Source: Mactra quadrangularis (Eukaryota; Mollusca; Bivalvia; Venerida; Mactridae). Taken from it: a DNA stretch of 64,000 nt. Below the pieces are notes generated by a model, which worked only from the letters and a program-made list of their open reading frames with translations, had not been told where the DNA came from and ran no database searches. The stretch is taken from the NCBI GenBank assembly GCA_025267735.1, contig CM046295.1, positions 13,031,167 to 13,095,166 of the forward strand. The letters run 5' to 3'. Position 1 is the first letter of the stretch; every line of letters starts with the position of its first letter. The translations under genes were made by a program, and so were the position numbers. Positions 45,842-57,165 of the stretch are shown here, piece by piece.

Positions 45842-46978
45842 CTAAGTCGTTTTAACGCGCAGGCAAAATGGTTTAATTTCGTTTGGTTTGTTGTCAAATT
45901 TATCAATGTAATTTGGTTGAAAAACAACTTTTCGCGCCGGGTTACTATTGTTTGAAGATATTCGAGTTGCGTATTGTAATGAAAGCTTTTGTCGACGTAA
46001 TTTTAATGAAGGCTCGTTAGCTTCAACATATAGACTTTCAATAGGTGAAGTTTTAAAAGCACCAAGGGCGATACGTAAGCCCTGGTTATGTATTGTATCA
46101 AGCATTTGTAAGTACGATTTACGTGCTGATCCATACACAATTGACCCATAATCTAGTTTTGAACGAACAAGACTTCTGTATAATTTAAGTAATGTTTGGG
46201 AATCAGATCCCCAATCAGTATGTGAAAGTACTTTAAGTAGATTTAAAGCTTGGATACATTTTGTTTTTAGAGACTTTAAGTGTGGTATAAAAGAGAGTTT
46301 TTTATCGAATGTAACGCCTAAAAATTTAGCTTCATTTACAACAGGGATTTTTGAGCCAGAAATGTAAAGTTCAGGATCATTATGATGTTTTCTTAATCGA
46401 CAAAAATGTACACATTGTGTTTTTGACTTGGAAAATTTAAAACCATTTTCTGTTGCCCACTTTTGGATTTTATCCAAGTTTTGTTGTAGTTGGCGTTCGA
46501 TACTTCGAATATTTTTAGAACGATAACAGATTAAAAAGTCATCTACATATAATGAACAATCTGTACCAGGATTTATAACCTTAACAATATTATTAATTTT
46601 AAGACCAAAAAGGGTGACTGATAATATACTGCCTTGTGGCACGCCTTGTTCTTGTTTGTGGCTATCTGATAATGTTGAACCTAATTTAACTTGAAAACTT
46701 CTGTTAGACAGAAAACTAGAAATTAACATTGGTAGTCTACCGTTTAGTCCGGCGTCTTTTAAATCTTTTAGAATACCATATTTCCAAGTTGTATCGTAAG
46801 CTTTCTCAAGATCAAAGAATATTGAAACTACATGTTGTTTATTGACAAAAGCCTCTCTTATGAATGTTTCGAGGCGTACTAAATGATCATTAGTACTTCG
46901 CTGTTTTCGAAAACCAGATTGGAAATTAGTAATAATACCGTTAGATTCTAAATACCAGATGAGTCTTTTATTAACCAT
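45842..46978 (-). pseudogene. LINE ORF2, reverse transcriptase core and thumb
   Basis: Reverse transcriptase motif A (FFDLEKAYDTTW), motif B (GVPQGSILS) and motif C (LYVDDFLICY) with the catalytic aspartates present, followed by FLGVTFDKKLSF. Performs target-primed reverse transcription in active elements. The frame is shifted by one base relative to the upstream part at about 46980-46990 (a T/A-rich run), so a full polyprotein cannot be made from this copy without frameshifting or repair of an assembly error. Confidence 0.92.
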
Positions 46979-46994
46979 GCGTTCAAAGGTTTTT

Positions 46995-48554
46995 TCAAAT
47001 ACAACTAGTTAGAGATATTGGTCGGTAGTTAAGGGGGTCAGTATTGTCTTTTCCCGGTTTCGGTATTGGTATTATTAAAGCTTCCTTCCAGGAATCTGGA
47101 ATTTTACCAGATATCCATATATCATTAAAAATATCGAGCAATAAATGTTGAGATACCAATGGGAGGTGTTTTAAAAATTGATAATAAATTTCATCAGGGC
47201 CAGCAGCTGTATCTTTGGCATGCTTAATAGAATCGGTTAAATCGTCAATTGTAAAGAGGGTGTTATACTCTTCTTCGTTGTTAGAATGAAAATTAATATT
47301 TTGTTTTTCCGAGTTAGATTTGACCTTTTTAAATTCTTCAGTATAGTGTGCTGAAGAAGAATTATGTTCAAAAGTTTCCGCCAGCGTGTTGGCTATATCT
47401 TTTGTAGTTTTTGCTATGCTCGAATCTTTACGTTTGAGATGAGCTGTAGGAACTTTTTTGTGTTTACCATTAATTTTACGAACTGCTTCCCAAACTTTTT
47501 TAATTGGAGTGTTGGCGTTTATTTTAGAAATATATGACTGCCATGATTTACGTTTAGAAAACTTAAATGTTCTACGAGCTTGTGCTCGTAGGATTCTATA
47601 ATTGTCTAGATTTGCAGCTGTAGGGCAAATATGAAATTTCTTTAGTGCTGCTTTTCGTTTCCGATATGATCTTCTGCACTCATCGTTGAACCATGGTTTT
47701 TTAATTTTATTCGAGTTTTTCATTGAAGTTTTAGGAATACACTCATCAGCTATCTTTGATAGAGTTGACGCAAAGAGGTTAGCTTTATCCGAAGAGTTGG
47801 AAAAAATCGGGATTGTTAAATCATAGGAACACAATTTGTTAAATTGTTCCCAGTTCGCTTTTGAGAATTTGTAATAAGAGCGGTTGTTTACTGGGACAGA
47901 GTCGTTTAAAGTTAACAACAATGGAAAGTGGTCACTGCCATATTGTTCGTCAAGCACTGACCAAGTAAAATCCAAGTATATTGATGGATGTGATAATGTA
48001 AGGTCTATACAAGAAAAACTTCCAGTGGCTGGATATAAGTAAGTTGGTGACTTGTTATTCAAAAGGCATAGTTGAGCATTATCAATGAACTTTTCTGTAA
48101 TGCTGCCTTTATTATTCGTAGATGTACTTCCCCATAATGGATTATGTGCATTAAAATCGCCGAGTAAAAAGAATGGTTCTGGGAGTTGTTTAGTTAGATT
48201 TTCTAAGTCTTCAACAGTTATAGATAAATTGGGAGGGAGATATAATGAGCATATTGTTATAGGTCTTTGCAAAGTTACTTCAACGGCTACGGCTTGCAGA
48301 TTAGTTCGTATCTGAATTTGTCGTTGTGGGATACAGTTTGCAACCGCAATTGTTGAGCCACCAGATGCTCTTATTGTGTCTGTGCAAATTTTATTATAAA
48401 GCGTATAGTCCTTTATTGATGTTTTATCATTTGTAGATAGGAATGTTTCTTGAAGACAGACAACTTTCGGGGAGTATTTTGATAATAAGAGAAGTAAATC
48501 GTTGTAATTTGATTTAAGACCACGACAATTCCATTGAAGTATAGTTTGACTCAT
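46995..48554 (-). pseudogene. LINE ORF2, N-terminal part: AP endonuclease and start of RT
   Basis: Starts MSQTILQWNCRGL, 21 bases after the ORF1 stop. Endonuclease motifs: CLQET, LLGDFNAHNPLWGS, CIDLTLSHP and GSDHFPL, all with catalytic residues. A Lys-rich connector follows (KKPWFNDECRRSYRKRKAA), then the RT fingers (PIPKPGKDNTDPLNYRPISL), ending at a stop caused by the frameshift. The enzyme would nick target DNA. It and the two downstream pieces together correspond to about 1200 residues, normal for the group. Confidence 0.92.
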
Positions 48555-48575
48555 GGTTCAACGAAAAGTAAAAAC

Positions 48576-49808
48576 TTACTTCGGAAACTTAACAGGACTT
48601 CGCGCCGAAGTCCGGGGAGGAGAGCTGTGGACAGCCATGTCCTCGTCCTCCATCGACTCGATGTCGCTCATAAGAGCCTCGAATCGGTTGGAGGACGGGA
48701 CAGGGTCCCTCTCCGCTTTTCTAACTCGGTCGGTTAGGACGACCTTCTTTTTGGGTGATTGCCTTTGAATCACCCGCTCAGGAGACGGAGAAGCCTGTGC
48801 GACCCGCCTCTGAGGTACAGATGAGGTACTTGTAGATGTTGTCTGTGAACTTGTACTTGCTTTGGAAGTATTACGTGAAAGAATAGGAGACGGTTTTTGC
48901 AATGGAGTTATTTCAAGAGGAGAACATTTACATAAATTGACCTGCACAGCAGAATCAACCATCTTAACTGGTTTTGATACAACAGCTGAATAAGAATTAG
49001 TTTTGGAACTTTCTACAAGCTTGCGTGCATCAGGAAAAGACAAACTTTGCGTATATTTAACACGGAGAACTTCCTTTTCTGTCTTCCAGACTAAGCAAGA
49101 ACGGGAGGTTGAAAAATGATTACCCCCACAGTTTGAACATTTGACTTCATTAGAACAGTTTTCAAGCGGACCAGCATGAGAAGTACTACATTTACGGCAT
49201 ATATTCTCTCTAGTGCATTTAGTTTCATGATGTCCATATTTAAAGCATTTGTAACACTGCATCGGGTTTGGTATGTACATCTCAACGCGAACGTTGAGAT
49301 ACCCAACTCGAAGAGTGGATGGAAGAATGGGGGTATCAAATGTTAAAATGTATGTGTGAGTGGGAACACGTTTACCGTCTCTGGTGGATAGAATACGTTT
49401 GGCATTTGAAACACATTGAGAGCTAAGCTCTTTTACTATGTCTGCCTCTGACATTTCTGCAAGGTCAGGGCAGCGAATGACTCCTTTGGATGAATTGAGG
49501 GTATTGTGTGCAGTGCAAAAAGATTTAATGTTGAAAAATGATTTTAATTTGAGCAAGTTATCAGATTGTTGTTTTCTTTGCACTTCGATCAGGAGTTCTC
49601 CATTACGGAGCTTCCTGACAGATTTTGGAGTTTCTATGAGTGCAGAAATTGATTTTTCAATGACAAACGGGTTCAACTGTGCTAATTTTTCATCTCCCAA
49701 CGCTTCTACTACCAGAAAACGTGGAAAAGATGATTGACTTGATTGTTCATTTGAAATGTTGGGTGATTCGTCAGACTTACGTTTTTTAGAAGAGGTTAAA
49801 GGATCCAT
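48576..49808 (-). CDS. LINE ORF1, gag-like RNA-binding protein with three zinc knuckles
   Basis: 410 residues, uninterrupted. An N-terminal domain of about 180 residues is followed by three knuckles: CYKCFKYGHHETKC, CRKCSTSHAGPLENC and CSNCGGNHFSTSRSC. The C-terminal third is Ser/Thr/Pro-rich. Such ORF1 proteins coat the element RNA and act as chaperones during integration. It is the only undamaged ORF of the element. The start ATGGATCC at 49808 is the first in frame after the 5' UTR. Confidence 0.92.
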   Translation of the reverse strand: MDPLTSSKKRKSDESPNISNEQSSQSSFPRFLVVEALGDEKLAQLNPFVIEKSISALIETPKSVRKLRNGELLIEVQRKQQSDNLLKLKSFFNIKSFCTAHNTLNSSKGVIRCPDLAEMSEADIVKELSSQCVSNAKRILSTRDGKRVPTHTYILTFDTPILPSTLRVGYLNVRVEMYIPNPMQCYKCFKYGHHETKCTRENICRKCSTSHAGPLENCSNEVKCSNCGGNHFSTSRSCLVWKTEKEVLRVKYTQSLSFPDARKLVESSKTNSYSAVVSKPVKMVDSAVQVNLCKCSPLEITPLQKPSPILSRNTSKASTSSQTTSTSTSSVPQRRVAQASPSPERVIQRQSPKKKVVLTDRVRKAERDPVPSSNRFEALMSDIESMEDEDMAVHSSPPRTSARSPVKFPK

Positions 49809-50458
49809 GGTTGAAATAATTATGATTCATCTCTCAGGTTCCCCAGCCACCTCGGACTCCAACAAGGGGAAGCGCAATGGAGGCGGGTATCCAGCCTCCG
49901 CACCACAAGGATACATGAGAGATATACTTGCATGTAATTGCAAATGATTACAATCAACACAATTGGCCCATGAGCCACCGCCTTCTTGAATAGGTGTTTT
50001 GAACGTTTACACTTTAAAGAGAGTACTTTAAATTCAGTAAGCCCACTCAGATCGTAATGGAGTGCACATATGGTTTTACAAATTAAGAGTATGCCTGTAA
50101 TGTTAATAATTTTGGGGACGTGCACATAAAAGAGTACATGAACTTACATGAATGAAATGCTTTTGCAAGTATGCAACTATTCAAGGGCAAGGCATGACCA
50201 GCCGATTGACCAAGTCGGGCCTACTTGGACACCCGTCTACCCTGAATCAGAGGCCAAAGTAGTGTGTTGGGAAGACTGGAGATCCCTGGGTCTCCCTCAA
50301 CTACCAGGATCCTCCTTTCCCGGTTACGGGACGCTGCCCACGGCAAACGGGCAGTTTTGGTGTTGGCCATATGCCCATCATGCAGGCGCAACTTGCACCT
50401 ACATATGGGCACATGTTTCTCCTCCTCACCGCGGAGAGGTCCCAAAAAACAGAGGAGG
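49809..50458 (-). other. LINE 5' UTR
   Basis: 650 bases between the insertion boundary and ORF1; relatively GC-rich at its outer end. An internal promoter is expected in this element group but no motif was recognised. On the plus strand part of it is open in frame with the downstream propeller half. Confidence 0.6.
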
Positions 50459-50470
50459 ACTGAAATATTA
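50459..50470 (+). repeat. Right target-site duplication of the LINE
   Basis: ACTGAAATATTA, exact match to 44751-44762. Confidence 0.95.
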
Positions 50471-51493
50471 GCTTTTTTATCAAATGTACTAACTTTAGGA
50501 CTGATAAGTTCACCAGGACATCAAGACACCATGGAAACATCGTCAAGAGATAAACAAACCAGTCAATCAACATCTTCCATCACTACAACAACAACAACTG
50601 GTGCTACCGGAAGTAGTATATGTACATGTTATGTTAGAAACGTATCACAGAAATCACAGAAAAAAAGTTTATACAAAGTAGTGAATAAGTCTGAATATAA
50701 AAAATTACAGTCTGATGATGAATTACCATGTTACATAGAGTCATCATGTATAGTTGATAATAGGAATATAGCACTAGTTGATAGTAACAATCAAAAGTTA
50801 AAATTAGTTGATAGTAAAACTTATAACATAATATCATCATTATCATTAGATTCTACACCTCTGTCTGTTTGTAGAATACAGGACGGAGGTGTAGTTGTAT
50901 GTCTTAATAATAAAACGATACAGTTTATATCATATAAAGATAAACTTGTTGTTTCTCGTAAACTCAGTATCGAACCTAAATGTGGATGTATTACTGTATG
51001 TAATGATAGAATGTTTGTAGCTAGTGATAGTGAATTACATATCTATACATTACTAGGTAAACATCTAAAAGCCCTTACTGAAATAAAGTCTGGAAATAAA
51101 ACATTCTCAAATATCTGTGACGTCACTATAAGTGATGATCACAGTATGATTCATATTGTTGACTGGCATAGTGGTGTTATAACATTAGATATGAATGGTA
51201 AGTTTTGTTGGAAGTTTTCAGATACAGTTTTGAGTGGAGCAAATGGAGTATGTACTGATGGTGTTGGTAACGTGATTGTATGTGGTGAATTGTCAGACAA
51301 TGTTATAATGTTAGGTCAAGATGGTGATTATAAAGGAGAAATTGTTACACAACAAGATGGTTTGTGTGGTCCATATATAGTATGTTATGATGAAAATAGA
51401 AATACATTGATTGTTGGTCGTGTTGATCATACCATTGAGATATTCTCTTTACAAGAACAACCGTACATTGCACAATATAAGATTAAAATATAG
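50471..51493 (+). pseudogene. Gene 3 coding exon 2, 3' half (hydrophobic linker and propeller)
   Basis: Resumes with AFLSNVLTLGLISS in the same frame as the 5' half, then the Thr-rich linker and the complete propeller ending TIEIFSLQ. The paralogues stop here; this copy has GAA at 51455-51457 in place of TAA and reads 12 more residues to TAG. An open frame starting at 50264 in the LINE antisense joins this half without a stop, so a 409-residue fusion with about 66 LINE-derived residues is possible. Propeller codons show no frameshift, so the break is recent. Confidence 0.88.
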
Positions 51494-52560
51494 AGTAAGT
51501 TTGACTTGACAGTATCCACATTAAACAATAAATACATTCCACCTGATTCAGAGCGTTCCATCGATGCAAGTTGCCTACTATGACCATATGGTCACAGATT
51601 TTACCATTTCTTTCGTAGAAATCTTAAAAGTTTAAAAGTGAAACACGTCACGGGATTTATAACAAATTAGGTAATTAATGTTAATAGTGACATTATGAAT
51701 ATTAAAGAATATTTTATCATTAAGTTTGTTTATTTATCCATCTATATAAATGTCTAAGAAAATATTAAAAACAACAATGTATCAACATGTTTCTTTTATA
51801 ACTGTGATACAATGTACAATGTAAAAGTTTAACTTTTACTTTTTTTAACGTATGTTTTTAAAGCATCTTAAAAGAATGGAAATATTTTAATGTTAAAAAA
51901 TTGATCTTACACCAAAACGGACGAAAATACGCAATGTAGTTAATTATTACTCAACGTGTTAACTATGTAACATTTAGATAATTATCAAATGTTGATATTA
52001 CAACATTGTCATTAGATTCAGATCATAAATGACATACTGTTAAGTGCCACTATTAGGAACCTCAAAATCAATAGCCTTTATAGCAGAATGGACCTAATAA
52101 AGAGATTTCTCTCTTCTCAATTAAGTATGTAGGACTTGTGATCGTCAAATATATCATGATATACACTATCATTACCATCAATCAATAGTCTTTATAGCAG
52201 AATGGACCTAATAAAGAGACTTCTCTCTTCTCAATTAAGTATGTAGGACTTGTGATCGTCAAATATATCCTTATAGAGGAACTTTACTGTAGTATGTATA
52301 TGTCATAATATTATATTGTTTTGATATCTTTGAAAGTCGACTTTTACAAATTTAAAGATGTTTTCCTGTTAATTTGTGCACTGTTAAATATCAGTCATGC
52401 GTACCAAATTCTCTCAGGCAGATCGCAAAGAAAGTGTTTGCTCATAAACAACATCGGACGTATACGATATATGTGTTTCCTATGGGTGCCTAGAACCGAT
52501 CCACAATTCTATAATGTATCATAATGTATTATAACTTAGACAGTGTGCCTGAGATGAGAC
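51494..52560. repeat. Downstream flank of gene 3, paralogous to 35319-36900
   Basis: Collinear with the gene 2 flank but without the SINE. Includes AATAAA at 51527-51532 and a duplicated MITE part at 52030-52290. Confidence 0.7.
52030..52290. mobile_element. pogo-like MITE remnant with internal duplication
   Basis: The stretch TTTATAGCAGAATGGACCTAA occurs twice (about 52076 and 52191), with a single right end AGAGGAACTTTACTGTA. Confidence 0.6.
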
Positions 52561-52599
52561 CTGCTGAAAAGGTCATATCGCTTAAGTTTTATCATTAAA

Positions 52600-53080
52600 T
52601 CTGAGTTTATTGTATCACACATTTTCTCATTTCTTTCCTCGTCAAAGTCACGGGTTTATATATGAAAACTCGTCACGGGATTTTGCTAGTATAAATTAGG
52701 TCTTTAATGTTTATAGTGACGACATGAATATTAGAAAAATATAATTAATATAGTATAATATAATCTACAAATATCTTTATTTAACCATTTATATCATAGT
52801 CTAGGGACATATTAAGTTAGCTTTAGTAACTATAGTAACTACAATGTGTAAACTTGTTTCTTTGATTGCTGTGATACAATGTTAAAGTTATACTTTTACT
52901 ATTTTACTAAATAAATGGATTCATCGCTGCCTAAAACGAATGGGAGAATTGATGAAATAAAAATCATATCTTAATTCAAAATTTAACATTGACAGAAGAA
53001 TGCTTTGTTATTTATTACTTCATATGATAACTATGTTACAAATAAATATTTATTAATGTTGATATTACATTGTTGCCATT
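52600..53080. repeat. Second copy of the immediate 3' flank (orphan)
   Basis: Matches 51590-51860 and 21230-21500 (TCACGGGATTT, GACGACATGAATATTAG, TGTTTCTTTGATTGCTGTG), yet no gene precedes it. Suggests a lost or deleted paralogue between 52560 and 52600. Confidence 0.6.
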
Positions 53081-53111
53081 AAATTCAGATGATAAATTAT
53101 GTATAGTTCGG

Positions 53112-53241
53112 TTTTTTCTCAACTGTCAAAACATCCATAATTTCAAGGTGACTTTGTGCTCTTTATTTTACACCCATGGTATTGTGATGGTGTGCAATCA
53201 ATCACCGTAAAATTATTCATACTTTGACAGTTGAGACAAAA
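53112..53241. mobile_element. Small TIR element (TTTTCTCAACTGTCAAA), copy 2
   Basis: TTTTTTCTCAACTGTCAAA at the left, TTTGACAGTTGAGACAAAA at the right. Opposite orientation to 43261-43384. Confidence 0.75.
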
Positions 53242-53249
53242 TTGACAAT

Positions 53250-53422
53250 ACGGTAAAGTTCCGCTAATAGGACTATCAAAATCGATAGTCGATATAGCAG
53301 AATGGACTTAATATAGGATCTTTCGTCCTCAAATTATCTATTTGATACTTTAAAATCGTAAAATATATTATGATTTGAGATAATTATGGTGATTCTTATA
53401 ATGGAACGTTACTGTAGTATAT
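53250..53422. mobile_element. pogo-like MITE copy
   Basis: Ends ACGGTAAAGTTCCGCTAAT and ATAATGGAACGTTACTGTA; same family as 21894-22329. Confidence 0.6.
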
Positions 53423-53950
53423 ACCTGTTCAGATATTATTTTAAATATAAATATGTATTTTACATCATACAAAGTATTGTCACAAGTGTATTATGATGAT
53501 TACGTTATTTTAAAATATAGGTTTTCTTTGTGATGTATTAATTTTCTATACATTTGATTTATTATAGTGTGAGAGGTTTATTGGATTTAAATTACATGTT
53601 AATTATTTGTCTTATAGCAATATTTTTACTTTGCTGGTATTAAGTGTGATACATATCATTACAAACTTAAAAAGGCAGGAGCAGCACATTTTTCGTGCAT
53701 GCATAGCAGCAAAACAAACGAAAATCTGTCAGATATTTTGCAAACAAAATATATATGAAATTTGTGACGTCTACGTGGCAGGGATTTTGTATGGGTGACA
53801 TAGGAAGATATTGTGAGCCAAACCCGTTGTGTTAAAATATATTATTGAGATGACCTTACTCTTGATGTTTAACCTGCTTCAATGATTGTATCAGGTGTTA
53901 TTTATCATTGATATATTTGTCAGTTAGAATGGACATATTTGTATATATAT

Positions 53951-54726
53951 ACATGTAGATAATATATTAATAAATATACATGAAATCTGGTTATATTTGA
54001 CATTTAATTTATTCCATTGTCACATAGTATACACTCTGTTACAACCAATGATGTTGTCTGACGACCATACCTCAATGTTTCCCTTGTCTTTAAGCTCCAT
54101 TGGCAACAGCTTTTCGTGATCTTCATAGTTAAAATGTTAAATTTACGTGGCATGATCTGCCTTATATGGCAACAAATATTTTCAAAGCAATTCTTTGACA
54201 GAGTTTCATAATTTAAAATATTGATAAGATTGAGTTCCACATTGTTTGGCATATACACATTAATGCAGATTTTTATCTTTTTGGTTTTCTATAATATTGA
54301 TATGATTTTTTTATTTTAAATCATTTAAGCTCAAGTGTACATGTAGATAATATATTAATAAATATACATGAAATCTGGTTATATTTGACATTTAATTTAT
54401 TCCATTGTCACATAGTATACACTCTGTTACAACCAATGATGTTGTCTGACGACCATACCTCAATGTTTCCCTTGTCTTTAAGCTCCATTGGCAACAGCTT
54501 TTCGTGATCTTCATAGTTAAAATGTTAAATTTACGTGGCATGATCTGCCTTATATGGCAACAAATATTTTCAAAGCAATTCTTTGACAGAGTTTCATAAT
54601 TTAAAATATTGATAAGATTGAGTTCCACATTGTTTGGCATATACACATTAATGCAGATTTTTATCTTTTTGGTTTTCTATAATATTGATATGATTTTTTT
54701 ATTTTAAATCATTTAAGCTCAAGTGT
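53951..54726. repeat. Exact tandem duplication, two 388-bp units
   Basis: 53951-54338 and 54339-54726 appear identical base for base. The block downstream of gene 1 has one unit only. The minus-strand 84-codon frames in each unit are duplicates of non-coding sequence. Confidence 0.93.
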
Positions 54727-54819
54727 AAAACAACTTTTTACCTTTTATATTAATCACTTTTGAGTAATTGTCAGTGCTGAGCTAGAGGGATAAAGCTTCT
54801 TGCTCAATGAAACAATGGG

Positions 54820-54905
54820 GTAGGTTTTCAATGGGAATCGAACCAACGCGTGGCTGGCTATCCAATCACGACCTCAACTGTGTAACCACTCGGCCGCACC
54901 CACTT
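54820..54905 (-). mobile_element. tRNA-like SINE head (Ser/Leu-type), paralogous copy
   Basis: The minus strand has GGCCGAGTGGTTACAC (box A) and GGTTCGATTCCC (box B), better preserved than at 23312-23400. No tRNA-length acceptor pairing was found. Confidence 0.6.
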
Positions 54906-55034
54906 CTTTATTATTGATGTATTTGCATTCTGCGCACCAAATTGTAACTTCTTTCTGCTACTATTTCTGTCAAGTCATGATAATTAACAGAAACCATGCA
55001 CATTACCATGTTGTTTTTTTACGGCGACCAGTTA

Positions 55035-55240
55035 ACCTACTTTAACTACAGGACACTTGTCAATAACTGGGACTGACCTATACGGACCGACAACTTTGCT
55101 ATATACTATATAAATGTAGAAAAATCGACAATGCATTTAAAATTTAGAAAAAAGGTATAATCGACTCGAAATCGAACCTGTACTCCCTTCAGGAAAATTT
55201 ATTAGAAGTTCCATTGTGCTACCAACTGCGCTACGATTTG
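55035..55240 (-). mobile_element. tRNA-derived SINE (TAGCGCAGTTGG type), copy 5
   Basis: The minus strand head TAGCGCAGTTGGTAGCAC and box B GGTTCGATTTC. Paralogous to 23575-23770. Confidence 0.7.
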
Positions 55241-56611
55241 ACACAACGATTTTAAACAACCTACATCGAGAGCATGTCATAAAAGTTAGACAACAAAGTA
55301 AAAAAAAGTTTGTTCTAAAATAAGGTTTTCTTGTCATGTAGGGAAATTGCTCATTGAGGGGTATTTCTCAATTGTATCAATTGAAGGGAAATAAGTGGAT
55401 CAAAAATATTCATACTCAAAAACAGTAATATTGTATACAAAAGAGTTATTACATATTACATAAAGGGAGATAACATCGAAAAAGGTAGCAGTACGGGTCA
55501 TGTTCAGCGGAACTTATTTATTACATTTTTATGACACAACTAACAATGAAATGTTAATCACAGTCCGGCTAAACAATAACGCATGGTTCTACATCCAAGT
55601 ATGAATAACACACAATGACATAGAAGGTAAAAAATGAGATCAAAAACTTAGAAAAAAAATTCTGATGCTATTTATAGTGTTTTGTCTAAATAAATGCAAT
55701 TCATTGATTAGTCGACACATGGATGATAAGATCATCTGAACGCGACAGCTTGGGTGATTTCAGGAGAGATCACATTACATTGGTTTAAAGGATATTTGTT
55801 TGTGGAGCATAAGTTTCATTTTAAAAAGCAGAAAGTTCCAGATACTAGAAACAAACTACATGTACATTCGATACTGATTTGCCACCAGTGGAATATGATT
55901 TCTGAGCCAACACAGTAAAATAATAATAGATCTAACACCAAAACCAAGGTTAAATGGCGTCAGCTTAGAGGTGATATTACGTCATGTTATATTTGATTGC
56001 AATGCACCAACATGACACCTAACTAAGCAAGAAAGAAAAAAAATCGTTAATTTTAGAATAAGATATGCTTCAATTCAACTTGTGAAGTCTGAAAACGAAA
56101 TATTATAATTTTACAACAAAACTGACGAATAGTCTCTATTCATTCAGTATAGTTTACAACATATTGTTGATTTAAAGATATATAACAAAATCCAATAAGT
56201 CCCTTTGCTCGTAAAGTACCTATCTTGGTTACTCTTCTTCACCTGAAATAAATTAAATACAAAACATGTTATAGCATACTGAGAAACTGTACTATAAAAA
56301 GACTCAAACTTAATAGTTCCATTACATTTTATTGTATAATTTTCGTGCTTAAGCACGATTACCTACTTTATAGCAGTTAAAAATAATGGCATTTTAAAGT
56401 TTCATGCTGACGCGCGTTCACCGACTTTCCAACTATTACCATATGTCATCGGGTTACTGTTATCTATCTATCTATGTATATATCAAAACCACCAACTCGA
56501 GAACATTATATATGCAACCCTGTTACATACGTCCTTTCATGTATGTCTATTTTTAAAACTTCATCACAAGGTCCATTTAAGTAACGTAACTCTTACTTCA
56601 GACTAGCTGTA

Positions 56612-57165
56612 GTCTACAAGTCTTACTTTATCTTATAACTCATAGCTATAGTTTACAAGTCTTACTTAACCTATAACTTATAGCTATAGTTTACAAGTCT
56701 TACTTTATCCTATAACTTATGGCTATATTTTACAAGTCTTACTTTATCCTATAATTTATAGCTGTAGTTTACAAGTCTTACTTTATCCTATAACTTATGG
56801 CTATATTTTACAAGTCTTACTTTACCCTATGATTTATAGCTGTAGTTTACAAGTCTTACTTTATCCTATAACTTATAGCTGTAGTTTACAAGTCTTACTT
56901 TATCCTATAATTTATATCTATAGTTTACAGGTCTTACTTTATCATATAACTTATAGCTATAGTTTACAAGTCTTACTTTATCTTATAACTTATAGCTATA
57001 GTTTACAAGTCTTACTTTATCCTATAACTTATAGCTATAGTTTACAAGTCTTACTTTATCCTATAACTTATAGCTATAGTTTACAAGACTGACTTTATCC
57101 TATAACTTATAGCTATAGTTTACAACTCTTACTTTATCCTATAATTTATAGCTATAGTTTACAAG
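56612..57165. repeat. 39-bp minisatellite, about fourteen units
   Basis: Units of TTTACAAGTCTTACTTTATC then CTATAACTTATAGCTATAG with small changes. The repeat-encoded frame at 56829-57092 (SYSLQVLLYPIT) is a by-product. Confidence 0.93.

Larger units (their letters stand above)
44763..50458 (-). mobile_element. Near-complete I/Nimb-like LINE (5.7 kb) inserted in gene 3
   Basis: On the minus strand: about 650 bases of 5' UTR, ORF1 (zinc knuckles), ORF2 (endonuclease, reverse transcriptase, RNase H, terminal zinc knuckle), a 3' UTR of about 180 bases with a terminal stem-loop, and a CAAA-repeat end. Target duplication of 12 bases is perfect. An RNase H domain after the reverse transcriptase and a non-poly(A) short-repeat tail fit the I group (I or Nimb clade). 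Only two frameshifts damage ORF2, so it is young. Confidence 0.93.

Noticed and set aside
54004..54646. Two identical 84-codon minus-strand frames as duplicated genes
   Set aside because: They come from the exact 388-bp duplication; the paralogous site near 22970-23190 does not keep the frame.
56829..57092. Repeat protein of SYSLQVLLYPIT units
   Set aside because: It is the translation of the 39-bp minisatellite; the paralogous copy does not keep the frame.
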